Shown here piece after piece: positions 1-9,515 of a stretch of 64,000 nt of DNA. This DNA is from Zwartia panacis. GTDB lineage: Bacteria; Pseudomonadota; Gammaproteobacteria; Burkholderiales; Burkholderiaceae_B. The notes beneath the pieces are model-generated. The model was not told the DNA's origin and ran no database searches. It saw only the letters and a program-made list of their open reading frames with translations. Where the stretch lies: contig NZ_JAUHHF010000001.1 in assembly GCF_030410395.1 (NCBI RefSeq), positions 434,001-498,000 on the forward strand. The letters run 5' to 3'. Position numbers and translations under genes: made by a program. Each line of letters starts with the position of its first letter. Positions within the stretch are counted from its first letter, which is position 1.

Positions 1-14
1 AGAGGCTGCGCTAT

Positions 15-914
15 TTAGTAGCTTTCGTGATCGTCTTTCGCCTGGACGAGTCTGACATACAGGGCATGACGCGCTGGGTTGATTTCTTGACGAGCCAACG
101 CCGCAAGCACACCGCAGCCGGGTTCGTGTTGATGTGTGCAATTGTAAAAACGGCAATGTTCACGGTGCGCGCTGAACTCAGGAAAGCCGCGTTCGATTTC
201 CTCCCGACTCAGGTGCAATAAACCAAACCCCTGAAAGCCGGGGGAGTCGATCAGATCTCCGGCGCCATCCGGTAGATGGTAGAGGCGTGTGCTCGTTGTC
301 GTATGACGTCCTGCACCCAAAGCAACGGAGTGCTCCTGTGTCGCCGCCTGTGCCATGGGCGCAAGTGTATTGAGCAAGGTGGACTTGCCCATCGCGCTTT
401 GCCCTAAAAGCAGAGAAGTTTTACCTTTGAGCAGGGGCAAAACTTTGCTTTTGACACTGACCGGGTCGCGTGCGCAGATTTCGATGATTGGCACACCCAG
501 AGAGCGAAAAGGAGCGAGTCTTTCTTGCGCCGCTGGCATGCCGGCAATCAAATCCACTTTATTTAACAGGATAACGGGGGCAATATCGGCAGACCATGCT
601 CCTGCGAGTGAGCGTCCCAAAAGGTCATCAGAAAATGGTGGCTCAACCGCGATCACGATCAAGAGCTGATCGACATTTGCCGCAAATTGCTTGCTTCTGG
701 ATTCGTCGGAACGAAACAGTAGATTTTTACGCTCCAAAATGGACTCGAGCGCACCTTCATCTTGGCCTTGTCGAGAGATGGCGACGTAATCGCCCACCGC
801 GGCATCGTTTTTTTTACCTCTGGGAAAACACTTAATGAGCGTCCCGTCTTCGATTTCAACGGTGTAGTGACGCCCATGCGCCGCGATGACCCGTCCTTGC
901 AGGCGTTCTGTCAT
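15..914 (-). CDS. rsgA: ribosome small subunit-dependent GTPase RsgA
   Basis: Circularly permuted GTPase that assists late maturation of the 30S subunit. The 299 residues show an N-terminal OB fold, then the permuted G motifs: NKVD (118-121, G4), GQSAMGKS (171-178, Walker A, G1) and DSPGF (223-227, G3). A zinc knuckle follows with Cys254, Cys259, His261 and Cys267. Length and motif order are normal for the family. The ATG overlaps the TGA of the upstream M48 protease gene by four bases (TCAT on the plus strand at 911-914), so the two are probably translationally coupled. The stop codon lies at the very edge of the window, so what follows in the operon cannot be seen. Confidence 0.97.
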   Translation of the reverse strand: MTERLQGRVIAAHGRHYTVEIEDGTLIKCFPRGKKNDAAVGDYVAISRQGQDEGALESILERKNLLFRSDESRSKQFAANVDQLLIVIAVEPPFSDDLLGRSLAGAWSADIAPVILLNKVDLIAGMPAAQERLAPFRSLGVPIIEICARDPVSVKSKVLPLLKGKTSLLLGQSAMGKSTLLNTLAPMAQAATQEHSVALGAGRHTTTSTRLYHLPDGAGDLIDSPGFQGFGLLHLSREEIERGFPEFSAHREHCRFYNCTHQHEPGCGVLAALARQEINPARHALYVRLVQAKDDHESY

Positions 915-2155
915 GACGCCAGTAGTTGACGAATGCGGATCGCAACTGGAGGGTGGCTATCATAAAAAGCAGAGTGCAAGGGGTCGGGCGTCAGTGTTGA
1001 GGCATTATCATCCACGAGCTTGACCAGGGCGGAAACGAGTTGCTCCGCAGAGCTCTGGTTGCTGGCGAAACGATCCGCTTCGAACTCGTCTTTGCGTGAA
1101 AACCAGCTAAACAATGGTGTCAGTCCAAATGTAAAAACAGGCACAACCATGAAGAACAAAATCAGAGCCATTGCGTCATTGCGACCACCCAGTTGCGGGA
1201 TCACGCCCAGGTCTGTGTAGAACCAGGTTTGTTGAGCCAGCCAGCCAAGTATCGCGAAAAAAATCAGGGCGCCAGCAAAGCTCATCGCCAGGCGTTTAAA
1301 AATATGATTGTGTTTGAAATGTCCAAGCTCATGCGCCAGTACGGCAATGATTTCGTCCGCGCTCAGACGAGCGAGCAGGGTGTCAAAAAACACAATCCGG
1401 CGCGCGCGGCCGAAGCCAGTGAAATAGGCATTTCCGTGTGCGGAGCGTTTTGAGCCATCCATCACGAACAAGCCGTTGAGGGAAAAACCACAGCGCTGAG
1501 CCAACTCCTGGATCTGCTGGGCAAGTTCCTTGTCTTCAAGAGGGGTGAACTTGTTGAATAGCGGTGCAATCCACGTTGGGAAAATAAACAGCACCAAGAG
1601 GTTGAATACCGACCAGAGACCCCAGGCCCATACCCACCAATACTGGCCTGCTTCTGCCATGAGCCAGAGGACAGCGGCAATCAAGGGCAATCCCAGGACC
1701 GCTCCAATCAAAATACCCTTGATCGAGTCAGAGATGAACAGTTTTGGGGTCATGCGGTTAAAGCCAAACTGAGCTTCCAGTTTGAATTGTCGATAAATGG
1801 AGAAGGGCAGGCCGAGGGCACCGAGCAGCGTCATGACAGCCACGATGAGCAACACCTGTCTCAATAAATCATGGGTCGTCAGTGTGCTGACCCACAGATC
1901 AATCTGCTGCAGACCTCCCAGGAGGGTCAGACCGACTAAGACGACTGCATCGAATACCAGCTCGACCATGTTGAGACGAACCTTGGCTGCCGTGTAGTCA
2001 GCCGCCCGCTGGTGGCTGACAAGCCCGATACGGGAAGCAAACTCGGCAGGAACGGTATCACGGTGGCTGACGACATGCCGAAGCTGGCGACTGGCCAGCC
2101 AGAGCCGGGTGCCGATGGTCGCAAGGAGAAAGGCGATAAACAGTATCGTAAGCAT
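911..2155 (-). CDS. M48 family (Ste24-like) membrane metallopeptidase
   Basis: Integral membrane zinc protease of the Ste24/CAAX-prenyl protease type. The zinc motif HELGH is visible in the sequence AHELGHFKHNH, with a downstream glutamate in the FEADRFA segment as third ligand region. Several hydrophobic segments flank the catalytic part, and an N-terminal membrane helix starts directly at the chosen Met. The reading frame opens further upstream at a GTG (2194), but that codon has no ribosome site; the ATG at 2155 has AAGG about 11 bases upstream and begins with a membrane helix, so I prefer it (414 residues). It is divergent from orn and coupled to rsgA. The substrate is unknown; a general membrane-protein quality-control role is inferred from the family. 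Confidence 0.93.
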   Translation of the reverse strand: MLTILFIAFLLATIGTRLWLASRQLRHVVSHRDTVPAEFASRIGLVSHQRAADYTAAKVRLNMVELVFDAVVLVGLTLLGGLQQIDLWVSTLTTHDLLRQVLLIVAVMTLLGALGLPFSIYRQFKLEAQFGFNRMTPKLFISDSIKGILIGAVLGLPLIAAVLWLMAEAGQYWWVWAWGLWSVFNLLVLFIFPTWIAPLFNKFTPLEDKELAQQIQELAQRCGFSLNGLFVMDGSKRSAHGNAYFTGFGRARRIVFFDTLLARLSADEIIAVLAHELGHFKHNHIFKRLAMSFAGALIFFAILGWLAQQTWFYTDLGVIPQLGGRNDAMALILFFMVVPVFTFGLTPLFSWFSRKDEFEADRFASNQSSAEQLVSALVKLVDDNASTLTPDPLHSAFYDSHPPVAIRIRQLLAS

Positions 2156-2214
2156 GAGTCCAGAGAACCTTATGACAGCATGTGAGAAAATCACGTTTTA
2201 ACTGGATTGATTAT

Positions 2215-2808
2215 ATGGCCAACACCCCCTCTCAGGCATCTGCCGCACAAACTGGAAAAACAATTCCCAACGAGTTCCGCCTAGTGTGGCTGGACATGGA
2301 AATGACGGGGCTGGACCCTGAGAAGGAACGCATTATCGAGGTTGCCGTTGTGGTGACGGAACCGGACTTGACGGTCGTGGCTGAAGGACCCGTTTTGGTC
2401 ATTCACCAGCCGGACAGTTTGCTTGACGCCATGGATAGCTGGAATCGTTCCACCCATGGCAAAAGTGGGCTGACAGAGAAGGTTAAAGCCTCAACGCTGA
2501 CCGAGGCGCAGGCAGAGCAACAGCTCATCGAGTTCCTCTCCCAGTATGTCCCCGCGGGCAAGTCTCCTTTGTGTGGAAATACTGTGAGCCAGGATCGTCG
2601 TTTTATGTTTAATTACATGCCCAAACTGGAACAGTTTTTTCATTATCGAACGATTGATGTCAGCACCCTTAAAGAGCTCGCACGCCGCTGGAAGCCAGAG
2701 CTGTTGAAAGGTTTTGAAAAACGAAGCAAACATGAAGCGCTTGCCGATATCTATGAGTCAATTGACGAGCTCAAATACTATCGGGACACATTCATCAAGC
2801 TCGTTTAA
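2215..2808 (+). CDS. orn: oligoribonuclease Orn
   Basis: 3'-5' exoribonuclease that degrades two- to five-nucleotide RNA ends to mononucleotides, including pGpG from cyclic-di-GMP breakdown. The DEDDh residues are visible: Asp27 and Glu29 in [11 protein letters not shown], the SQDRRF segment, the [12 protein letters not shown] segment, and His-Asp in [11 protein letters not shown]. At 197 residues from the ATG at 2215 it is slightly longer than the E. coli enzyme owing to an N-terminal tail of about 18 residues. A GTG in the same frame at 2182 would add 11 residues that do not look like the family. The 3' end overlaps the convergent MATE gene by 14 bases. Confidence 0.97.
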   Translation: MANTPSQASAAQTGKTIPNEFRLVWLDMEMTGLDPEKERIIEVAVVVTEPDLTVVAEGPVLVIHQPDSLLDAMDSWNRSTHGKSGLTEKVKASTLTEAQAEQQLIEFLSQYVPAGKSPLCGNTVSQDRRFMFNYMPKLEQFFHYRTIDVSTLKELARRWKPELLKGFEKRSKHEALADIYESIDELKYYRDTFIKLV

Positions 2809-4198
2809 ATCCCTTGATGATGTGACGATACCAGCCGTGGAGCAGCACGGCTGAAATAGCCAGGCCAGTTGTGGCCATCAACCACATACTGCCTGCGCCC
2901 ACAGGAGAGCCAGCCAGGAGCTGGTTGCGCAGTGGTTCGATGAGTCCTTTGCCGGGACCAAAACCGAGCCACCATCCTCCCAGCAATCCAACAACCATCA
3001 GTGCAAAAATCTGCAGACAAAGTGGTACGACTGCGATTTTGTGCGCACGCAAAAGATAGCTGTTGATGCATTGCATCGCATCGACGATGTGAAAAAATGG
3101 CAAGAGCGCTAACAGAGATAAAGCGATGGTGGCAACGGCAGGGTCGCTGGTATAGAGGGCAACAATGACATCTCGACCAAAATACAGTCCACAAGCTGTT
3201 AAGAGCGCCCCAGCCAAACCCACGACCAAGCCCATCATGCTTGTGCGATGTGCCTGGTGTAATTGTCCTGCGCCAATGGCTTGCGCAGCCAACGCTGCGG
3301 TTGCGACACCGATGGCCATTGGCATCATATAAGCCAGCGCTGCGAGATTGGAGGTAATCTGGTGCCCTCCGATGACAGCGGTGCCTTCCTGAGCAACGAG
3401 TAAGGCCATAAAAGTGAAGGCGCTGACCTCGACTAAATAAGACCCTCCCATCGGAATACCCAGTCGCAGAATGCTCCACAGTTCTCCCCAGTGCGGGCGT
3501 CCAAGCTGCAGCTGAAACTGTTTGTAAAAGGGGGTGCGTGTCACGACCCATAAGCCAATGGCGAGGTTGATCCAGAACACGATGGCCGAGGAGATTCCTG
3601 CTCCAGTCGCACCCAGCGCGGGCAGACCCCAGTTTCCAAAAATCAGTAGCCAGTTAAAAAATATTTTGAGAACGATCCCGACCAGATTAATCATCATGAT
3701 CAGCTTGGGGCGTGATACGGCGTTGGCCAATGAATACACGGTGCGAAACATCAGCGCCGCTGGCAGCGCGCAAGTCAGCGCGAGAAGATAGCTTTTCACA
3801 TTGGCGCGAACGACCGGATCGATATCACCAGAGAAGCTCAGCCATACATCCGGGAACAGGAGCACCGCGCCGCCCAGCACAGACAAGAGCAAAGATACCC
3901 AGATTCCTTGCCCCCACGTTTGTCCAACACGCTCAAGTTTGCCTGCGCCCACGAATTGAGCCTGAATGGGAATCAATGCGTGCATGACACCGGTCAGACC
4001 GATAAACACGGTGATGTAAATCGAGATTGATAGTGCCATTGTTGCGAGATCAATCGGCCCGGCATGCCCCGTCATGGCCGTGTCCAGTACGCCAAAAGCC
4101 ATGCTGGCCCACTGACTGATTAGTATGGGCCAAGACTGCTTGAAAATTGCTCGAAGTGTCGCACCAAAAGAGCGAGGCGAGGTGTCGACGACATTCAT
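2795..4198 (-). CDS. MATE family multidrug/toxin exporter
   Basis: Polytopic inner-membrane exporter of the MATE family (NorM-like), which typically uses a sodium or proton gradient to expel cationic compounds. The 467 residues form about twelve hydrophobic segments in two related halves; the N-terminal half begins with the typical [15 protein letters not shown]-type first helix, and [20 protein letters not shown] in the second half matches the family's conserved helix-7 region. The start ATG overlaps the TGA of the upstream glycosyltransferase by four bases, so both belong to one transcript. The 3' end overlaps orn by 14 bases from the opposite strand. Substrate cannot be told from sequence. 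Confidence 0.92.
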   Translation of the reverse strand: MNVVDTSPRSFGATLRAIFKQSWPILISQWASMAFGVLDTAMTGHAGPIDLATMALSISIYITVFIGLTGVMHALIPIQAQFVGAGKLERVGQTWGQGIWVSLLLSVLGGAVLLFPDVWLSFSGDIDPVVRANVKSYLLALTCALPAALMFRTVYSLANAVSRPKLIMMINLVGIVLKIFFNWLLIFGNWGLPALGATGAGISSAIVFWINLAIGLWVVTRTPFYKQFQLQLGRPHWGELWSILRLGIPMGGSYLVEVSAFTFMALLVAQEGTAVIGGHQITSNLAALAYMMPMAIGVATAALAAQAIGAGQLHQAHRTSMMGLVVGLAGALLTACGLYFGRDVIVALYTSDPAVATIALSLLALLPFFHIVDAMQCINSYLLRAHKIAVVPLCLQIFALMVVGLLGGWWLGFGPGKGLIEPLRNQLLAGSPVGAGSMWLMATTGLAISAVLLHGWYRHIIKGFKRA

Positions 4199-5925
4199 TG
4201 TTTGGAAAGACGCAAAATACGGTAGCGATCAAAACGATCGGCACCGCGAGAGCCTTGCCAGAGGACTTCAGCATGATCGCTAAATCCTGCCTCACCGTTC
4301 TCGAGTTTTTTAAGCGTTGTCTGCTGCAAAATAAAGGGGCACTTCGTGTCGTAAACCAGCTCAATGTGGTCAAACACGTACAGGGATGCGCGCGGGCCGA
4401 GAGCAAGACCCTGTTCTCTGAGGCAAGCAAGCTCTCCCGGCGTCTCAGATAAGCCTTCAAGTGTTTGCCGTATATCGGCCGACATGGGACGGTAACTCCG
4501 GACGTAGTCAACCGCGGGCAACCACAGCAATACCAGCATGATCCATGTCAGCGTCAATCCGCCAGCTGCGAGCAGGGATCCGCGCCATAACGCATTGGGG
4601 TTTGCTTTGACTCGCCACAAGATCATGGCGATCCAGCAAAGAGTGCACAGGATGGCGAGCAGTACTGCCCACCAGACGATCTGTGGTTCATAGCCCTTTG
4701 TTTGACGTGCGATATTGAGAGAAATTTGTTCTGGTATGCCGAAATGCAGAGCAAACCAACCAATCCAGACGCAGGCCACCGTCACCGAAAAACACATCAG
4801 TGCGAACCAGTCCAAGGTGTTGATCACGCCACGTCGCATAGTCGGAATCGCGAAAGCAGCCAGAATGGCGAGTGGACAAGTAAAAAGCACATACTCCGCC
4901 TCGCCTGATTGTGGCGAAACAAATAGCGTCAGTAGGGCGCCCAGTACAAAAGAAAGGGGAATCCAAATGTGTGGTGCCGTGATCCAGCGGCGCCATTGCC
5001 AGAGCGCCAGGACTGCCAAAGGCCAGATTGGCCAGAGAAACCATGGTAAGTCGCGCAGGGGACGCACGGCATTTTCATACTCCGGCAACCCGAAACTCAT
5101 TTTGTTCCAGTGGAGCCATTCGTTCATCCAGCCGGGGTGCAACTGCATCGCAGGAATCCACCAGCTTGCGATAAGTGCGCAAGCCAGTACTAGCGCAGCC
5201 AGTGCATGGTAGCGAGACGACCACAGTATCGAGCGTCTTTGAAAAGCGATCGGTAAGGCGAGCAAGAGCGGAACGAGCCCGGGCCAAGCGCGCGTCAAGA
5301 AAGCTCCCGTCAGGGCAAGCGCAAGCATCACAGCACCCATTTTGGGTTTGTCCATCATGCGCGCCAGCGAATAAAAACCTAACGCCTGAAAGGCGAGGTT
5401 TGCGGGAACATTGGAGGTTTCGTGAAAACGCAGCAGCACGCCACCGGTTGCGAGAAAGAGGAGTGTTGCGACATCGGCCAACAGTCGACCGTAGTCTTTG
5501 ACGGTCGGCTCTCCGCCAAAAGGAAGCGCCAAGGGCTGGGCCTCGGTGCGGCGCCCTAAGAGGTAAGTCCCGTACCAGACGCACCCCAGTGTGATGCCGA
5601 ACCAGATGATATTGATCAGGCGTGAAGCACCGACTTCACCGATCCAGGGGCCAAAGAGATGGATCAATATGGCACCCAGCCACATCCCCAGGGGGCCATC
5701 CTGGGCAAGTTTAAGTTCGCCCAAATGCGGGACCAACCAGTCCGTGCCCTGAGACTGTAATGCCGAAAGCATGGTGGCCAGGCTCAGCACATCATCCGTT
5801 TTCCAGGGGTCTCTGCCATAGAGCCCTGCCAAAACATAGGCGATCGCTAACAGCAACAGCACCAGCCTGGGAAGCTTGGCTGAGGCGTTGGCGGTTAGTC
5901 TTGCCGGGGTGGACTGAGATGACAT
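4195..5925 (-). CDS. ArnT-like membrane glycosyltransferase
   Basis: Probable lipid-phosphate-sugar-dependent glycosyltransferase of the ArnT/PMT superfamily. The acidic motif of the first periplasmic loop is visible as GRDPWKTDD (about residues 38-46), followed by DWLVPHLGELKLAQDGPLG, typical of ArnT-type enzymes; about twelve membrane segments follow, and a C-terminal periplasmic domain of about 110 residues ends the protein. Enzymes of this kind move an amino sugar from an undecaprenyl-phosphate carrier to lipid A or another envelope acceptor. A TTG lies one codon upstream; the ATG at 5925 has GAAGG seven bases before it. It is coupled to the MATE gene by an ATGA overlap. The GT2 and NaxD-like genes at 34.9-36.7 kb may supply its donor. 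The acceptor is an inference. Confidence 0.82.
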   Translation of the reverse strand: MSSQSTPARLTANASAKLPRLVLLLLAIAYVLAGLYGRDPWKTDDVLSLATMLSALQSQGTDWLVPHLGELKLAQDGPLGMWLGAILIHLFGPWIGEVGASRLINIIWFGITLGCVWYGTYLLGRRTEAQPLALPFGGEPTVKDYGRLLADVATLLFLATGGVLLRFHETSNVPANLAFQALGFYSLARMMDKPKMGAVMLALALTGAFLTRAWPGLVPLLLALPIAFQRRSILWSSRYHALAALVLACALIASWWIPAMQLHPGWMNEWLHWNKMSFGLPEYENAVRPLRDLPWFLWPIWPLAVLALWQWRRWITAPHIWIPLSFVLGALLTLFVSPQSGEAEYVLFTCPLAILAAFAIPTMRRGVINTLDWFALMCFSVTVACVWIGWFALHFGIPEQISLNIARQTKGYEPQIVWWAVLLAILCTLCWIAMILWRVKANPNALWRGSLLAAGGLTLTWIMLVLLWLPAVDYVRSYRPMSADIRQTLEGLSETPGELACLREQGLALGPRASLYVFDHIELVYDTKCPFILQQTTLKKLENGEAGFSDHAEVLWQGSRGADRFDRYRILRLSKQ

Positions 5926-5940
5926 CAATATGCCTTCATC

Positions 5941-5971
5941 AAAAAAAAGGCAGCCATCAGGCCGCCTCTTT
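5941..5971 (-). terminator. rho-independent terminator after rpmE2
   Basis: Reading the minus strand, AGGCGGCC, a four-base loop and GGCTGCCT form a stem (one mismatch) at 5948-5967, followed by eight T residues (5948-5941). It lies just downstream of rpmE2 and upstream of the ArnT-like gene start, so it should separate the ribosomal protein transcript from the glycosyltransferase-MATE unit. Confidence 0.85.
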
Positions 5972-5999
5972 TCGGGAGATCTGATCCGAGAGACTCAGA

Positions 6000-6266
6000 T
6001 TAGGCAGAAGCCTTTTTCGTGCCAGTCGTGCGTGCAAAGCGCGCGCGGAACTTCTCGACTCGACCTGTTTCGACGATACGAGTTTGCGCACCGGTGTAGA
6101 AAGGGTGAGATTCGGAAGTCACGTCACACTTAAACAATGGATAGGTTTTACCATCCATTTCAATGGTTTCGCGGCTGTTGAGCGTGGAACGGGTGATGAA
6201 TTTGTTGCCAGTCTGCAGGTCAACAAACACCACATCGCGGTAATTTGGGTGAATCTCGTCTTTCAT
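6000..6266 (-). CDS. rpmE2: 50S ribosomal protein L31 type B
   Basis: Component of the central protuberance of the large ribosomal subunit. The 88-residue protein starts with the conserved [16 protein letters not shown] and has the extended type B form with [20 protein letters not shown]. Only one cysteine is present, so the CxxC zinc site of the type A paralogue is missing; type B proteins are the zinc-independent version that often replaces type A under zinc shortage. No Zur-like operator is obvious to me in the short upstream region. It is a single-gene transcript ending at the terminator at 5941-5971. Confidence 0.97.
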   Translation of the reverse strand: MKDEIHPNYRDVVFVDLQTGNKFITRSTLNSRETIEMDGKTYPLFKCDVTSESHPFYTGAQTRIVETGRVEKFRARFARTTGTKKASA

Positions 6267-6435
6267 CTAAAGTCCTTTCGGTTGGGCGGGTCGCCAGCCA
6301 CATTCGCCAAACAATCAAAGCGATGTCACCACGTATCCTGAGTCAAGCCCTCGATTCTACAGGTAAAGACGGGATTTCGCAATGTGACGGTGCTATTCTG
6401 CGTACAAACGAAGACAAAAAAGGTGTTTTTTAACA

Positions 6436-7209
6436 ATGGCTTGGAAAAAAAATACAGCCCCCCTGCGGGATATTCCCACAATATCTGAGGGTGGTGGGAT
6501 CCGATATTTGCACTTTGGCACGCCCTGGGTGCAAGGTGCGATGTGGGTCTCCAGACCCGCGGAACTGGTGCTTGAATACACGGCGCAGATGATGGCGTGG
6601 CTTCTTTTTCTCGCCCCTGCGCGTCAGCAGTCCATCACGCTGCTCGGTCTGGGGGCGGGTTCACTAGCTCGTTTCTGTCTCAAACACACCTCTAACAGGG
6701 TCCAGGTGGTGGAGTGGAACCCCATGGTGACGTCTGCCTGCGAGATGTATTTCAAATTACCCCGACCCGCGAGGCTGGTGGTCGAGCATCTCGACGCCGG
6801 TGAATGGGTTGCCGATCCCCGGAATCAAGAACACAGCGCAATATTGATGGTTGACTTGTATGACGGCGAGGCCGCGGGACCCGTGCGAGACTCTCTGGAG
6901 TTTTACCAACAGTGCAGAAATGTGTTGGGAGACGTCGGGGTGATGACTGTCAATCTGTTCGGTGCGCATGCCAGTTTTGAAAAAAATATTCGGCGCTTGA
7001 GTCAGGCATTTGACGGTCGACTGTTGAGCTTGCCTCAGATCGATGCTGGAAATCAGATTGTGCTTGCATTCAAAGGACCGCCGATCGAGGTTTCGATTGA
7101 GCAGTTGCTGGCGCGCGCGGAGGTCGTTGAGTCACAATACGGTTTGCCTGCGAAAAAATGGGTACGCTCCATGATTGGGCGATCCAAAGATGGCGTATTG
7201 ATCGTTTGA
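6436..7209 (+). CDS. spermidine synthase-like SAM-fold protein
   Basis: Class I SAM-dependent-methyltransferase-fold protein resembling the catalytic core of spermidine synthase (SpeE). The glycine-rich nucleotide motif appears as LLGLGAGSLARFC (about residues 70-82), the acidic ribose-binding residue as VVEWNPMV, and a later acidic motif as VDLYDGEAAG. At 257 residues it is a little shorter than true SpeE and lacks the usual N-terminal beta-strand domain in recognisable form, so the product could be an unrelated aminopropyl- or methyltransferase. No speD is nearby. The start is an ATG at 6436; the following ABC binding protein gene begins 17 bases after its stop. Confidence 0.75.
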   Translation: MAWKKNTAPLRDIPTISEGGGIRYLHFGTPWVQGAMWVSRPAELVLEYTAQMMAWLLFLAPARQQSITLLGLGAGSLARFCLKHTSNRVQVVEWNPMVTSACEMYFKLPRPARLVVEHLDAGEWVADPRNQEHSAILMVDLYDGEAAGPVRDSLEFYQQCRNVLGDVGVMTVNLFGAHASFEKNIRRLSQAFDGRLLSLPQIDAGNQIVLAFKGPPIEVSIEQLLARAEVVESQYGLPAKKWVRSMIGRSKDGVLIV

Positions 7210-7226
7210 CTGGTATTAACCCATTG

Positions 7227-8192
7227 ATGAATATGAATAAATTAGGTGCATGGTTTTTGGCGATTGGTATGTTTTTGATCAGTGCCACTACCTTTGCCCA
7301 AACCAAGGCAGTCTCGGTTCTTTCTTACCACCAGGACGAAGACTCAGAGGGAATGATCGACGGGATTCGGGAGGTGCTCAGGTCTGCAGGATTTCGAGAG
7401 GGACGTAACCTGAAGTTGACTCTGGCGGATGCGCAGGGCACGCCAGAACGTGCGCAGCAGCTTGCGCTTGAGCTCGTGCGCGGACGTCCGGATGTCATCG
7501 TGACCTTGTCTTTGCCCGCAACACAGGCTGTGATGACGTACACCAAACAAATTCCTGTTGTTTTCGCGGGTATCACGGATCCGGTTGCCGCCGAAGTCGT
7601 CATGGGTTGGGGACCCTCGGGTACCAACGTTACAGGTGTCTCTGATGCCTTACCTCTGAAAAAAAGAATCGACTTGATCAAGCAGCTCGTGCCTCAGGCT
7701 CGGCGGGTTGGAGTGATTTACAACCCTTCAGATGCGAACTCTGTGGCCCAAGTGCGGGAGTTTCAGGAAAACTTGAGTGGTACGGGTCTCATTGCGATCG
7801 AACTGACCGTCTCAAGACCCGTTGATGTGGGTTCAGCAGCCCGCAGTCTGATCGAAAAAGTAGATGTTTTTCAATCACTCACCGATTCCACAGTGAGCCA
7901 AAGTTATGCTGCCCTTGCTCAGGTCGCCAATGATGCCCGCATTCCGCTGCTTGGCTGGGATGTCAAGGATGTACGCTCAGGGGCTGTCGCGGCTCTCGAT
8001 CTAACCGACCAGGATATCGGTACGGCAGCCGGACGCGTTGCCTTAAGGGTGCTCAGAGGTGTCAAGCCTGGTGCGATTGCCCCGGAAGTGATCGCAAACC
8101 CGCCGATCTATGTCAATTTGCAAGCAGCCAGCAAACAGTCCGTCACATTGTCACCAGCCTTAACAAAAGTAGCCCGTCCACTTGTTAAATAA
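7227..8192 (+). CDS. ABC transporter substrate-binding protein (orphan)
   Basis: Periplasmic binding protein of the ABC_sub_bind family (PF04392, TrpX-like). The N-terminus is a signal peptide: MNMNKLG followed by a hydrophobic stretch and cleavage near TTFAQ. The mature part has the two-lobe Rossmann pattern, for example VIVTLSLPATQAV, VVFAGITDPVAAE and RVGVIYNPSDANS. The frame is open back to 7158 but those extra residues overlap the previous gene, and the signal peptide fixes the start at 7227 or at the ATG two codons later. No permease or ATPase gene of this family accompanies it, which is unusual; partner proteins must be encoded elsewhere or be missing. Confidence 0.85.
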   Translation: MNMNKLGAWFLAIGMFLISATTFAQTKAVSVLSYHQDEDSEGMIDGIREVLRSAGFREGRNLKLTLADAQGTPERAQQLALELVRGRPDVIVTLSLPATQAVMTYTKQIPVVFAGITDPVAAEVVMGWGPSGTNVTGVSDALPLKKRIDLIKQLVPQARRVGVIYNPSDANSVAQVREFQENLSGTGLIAIELTVSRPVDVGSAARSLIEKVDVFQSLTDSTVSQSYAALAQVANDARIPLLGWDVKDVRSGAVAALDLTDQDIGTAAGRVALRVLRGVKPGAIAPEVIANPPIYVNLQAASKQSVTLSPALTKVARPLVK

Positions 8193-8208
8193 CCTACGCA
8201 ACATAAGT

Positions 8209-8251
8209 GATTGGCGACCGTGATAATCTCATGCAGGTACGCATGCCAATC
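8209..8251 (+). repeat. nested inverted repeat upstream of pdxJ
   Basis: GATTGGC (8209-8215) pairs with GCCAATC (8245-8251), and inside it CATGC (8230-8234) pairs with GCATG (8241-8245). There is no T-tract after it, so it is not a standard terminator. It lies in the 106-base gap between the orphan binding-protein gene and pdxJ. Function unknown. Confidence 0.4.
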
Positions 8252-8298
8252 TAGCCATGCCACGCAGATAACAGTCCTTTATAAAAGAGAGTTCCACC

Positions 8299-9063
8299 AT
8301 GATTGATCTTGGCGTCAATATTGATCACGTTGCAACGTTGCGTCAGCAACGTCACACGACTTATCCAGATCCGATCGCGGCCGCACTGCTCGCTGAGGAC
8401 GCGGGTGCAGATCTCATCACACTGCATTTGCGCGAAGACCGTCGACATATCCAGGATGCGGATGTTTTTGCGCTACGTCCAAAGTTGCGAACACGCATGA
8501 ACCTGGAGTGTGCGATTACCCCTGAAATGTTGGCAATAGCTTGCAAAGTCCTGCCTCAGGACGTGTGTCTCGTTCCGGAAAAGCGTACTGAATTAACGAC
8601 TGAGGGTGGTCTGGATGTCATCGGTGGATTTTCAACGGTCAAAGCCGCAGTCGAACAGTTGCAGTCAAATGGAATCCGTGTCTCGTTATTCATCGATCCG
8701 GATGCGCGCCAGATCGGGGCTGCTGTAGACACTGGCGCGACGGTCATTGAGCTGCATACAGGTGCGTATGCGGAAGCCAACACTGAGGAACAGCGCGCAG
8801 CAGAAGTGAGTCGTCTGCAAAAAGCCATCGCTGTAGCGGTTTCCCAAGGTTTACGCACAAATGCCGGTCATGGTTTGCATTTTGGTAATGTGGCCCCGAT
8901 TGCCGCTCTCGATGGAATCGCTGAGCTCAACATTGGACACGCCATTGTTGCGCAAGCGATTTTTGATGGCTGGGAAAATACGATCCGCAACATGAAAGCA
9001 TGCATGATCGAAGCCAGGCTCAAGGCCCAGCGTGGTGCTTTATTGCAACCACGTAAAAACTGA
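8299..9063 (+). CDS. pdxJ: pyridoxine 5'-phosphate synthase
   Basis: Condenses 1-deoxy-xylulose 5-phosphate with 3-amino-2-oxopropyl phosphate to give pyridoxine 5'-phosphate, the last ring-forming step of DXP-dependent vitamin B6 synthesis, in the cytoplasm. The 254 residues begin with the family signature [15 protein letters not shown] and contain [27 protein letters not shown] and LNAGHGL-like segments (here [11 protein letters not shown]) lining the TIM barrel. The GAGAG-type ribosome site lies shortly before the ATG. It opens a five-gene set with acpS, nagZ, uvrC and pgsA; pdxJ-acpS adjacency is common in proteobacteria, but the usual upstream era-recO genes are absent. Confidence 0.98.
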   Translation: MIDLGVNIDHVATLRQQRHTTYPDPIAAALLAEDAGADLITLHLREDRRHIQDADVFALRPKLRTRMNLECAITPEMLAIACKVLPQDVCLVPEKRTELTTEGGLDVIGGFSTVKAAVEQLQSNGIRVSLFIDPDARQIGAAVDTGATVIELHTGAYAEANTEEQRAAEVSRLQKAIAVAVSQGLRTNAGHGLHFGNVAPIAALDGIAELNIGHAIVAQAIFDGWENTIRNMKACMIEARLKAQRGALLQPRKN

Positions 9064-9075
9064 TGGTGAACTGAC

Positions 9076-9513
9076 GTGGCTGCAATTGCTGGCATTGGGA
9101 TGGATTTAGTCAAGATGGATCGCATCGACCGCGCATGGCAGCGACATCCCGAACGATTTCCAGAGAAAATTCTGGGTGAGGATGAATTGCGCGTCTTCAA
9201 AGCGAGGGCTGCCCGTGATCGCAGTCGCGGTGTCAGATATCTTGCCACCCGTTTTGCGGCAAAAGAGGCTTTCTCCAAGGCGGTTGGCCTGGGGATGCGT
9301 ATGCCGATGTGGTGGACACGCATGCAGACTTTGAATATGAAAGGTGGACGTCCTGCGGTTGTTCTTTCGGGTCCCTTGGCGCAATGGTATGAGATGAGGT
9401 TTGGTCCTGCCCATGTGTCCTTGACGGATGAATCAGAGTACGGTGCGGCCTATGTCGTGGTTGAAACCCTGCAAGACGCACCCCACAGCACAAATGTTTC
9501 TGGAGCAGAGTAA
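9076..9513 (+). CDS. acpS: holo-[acyl-carrier-protein] synthase
   Basis: Transfers the 4'-phosphopantetheine arm from CoA to the serine of acyl carrier protein, enabling fatty acid synthesis. The 145-residue protein shows the two metal-binding motifs: [12 protein letters not shown] (Asp10) and [12 protein letters not shown] (Glu64). The start is a GTG 13 bases after the pdxJ stop, consistent with the alignment of the N-terminal IGMD motif. nagZ follows within three bases. Confidence 0.97.
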   Translation: MAAIAGIGMDLVKMDRIDRAWQRHPERFPEKILGEDELRVFKARAARDRSRGVRYLATRFAAKEAFSKAVGLGMRMPMWWTRMQTLNMKGGRPAVVLSGPLAQWYEMRFGPAHVSLTDESEYGAAYVVVETLQDAPHSTNVSGAE

Positions 9514-9515
9514 TA

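Noticed and set aside
2805-3551. 248-codon open frame on the same strand as the MATE gene
   Set aside because: Runs in another frame inside the well-supported MATE gene and has a low-complexity, basic composition.
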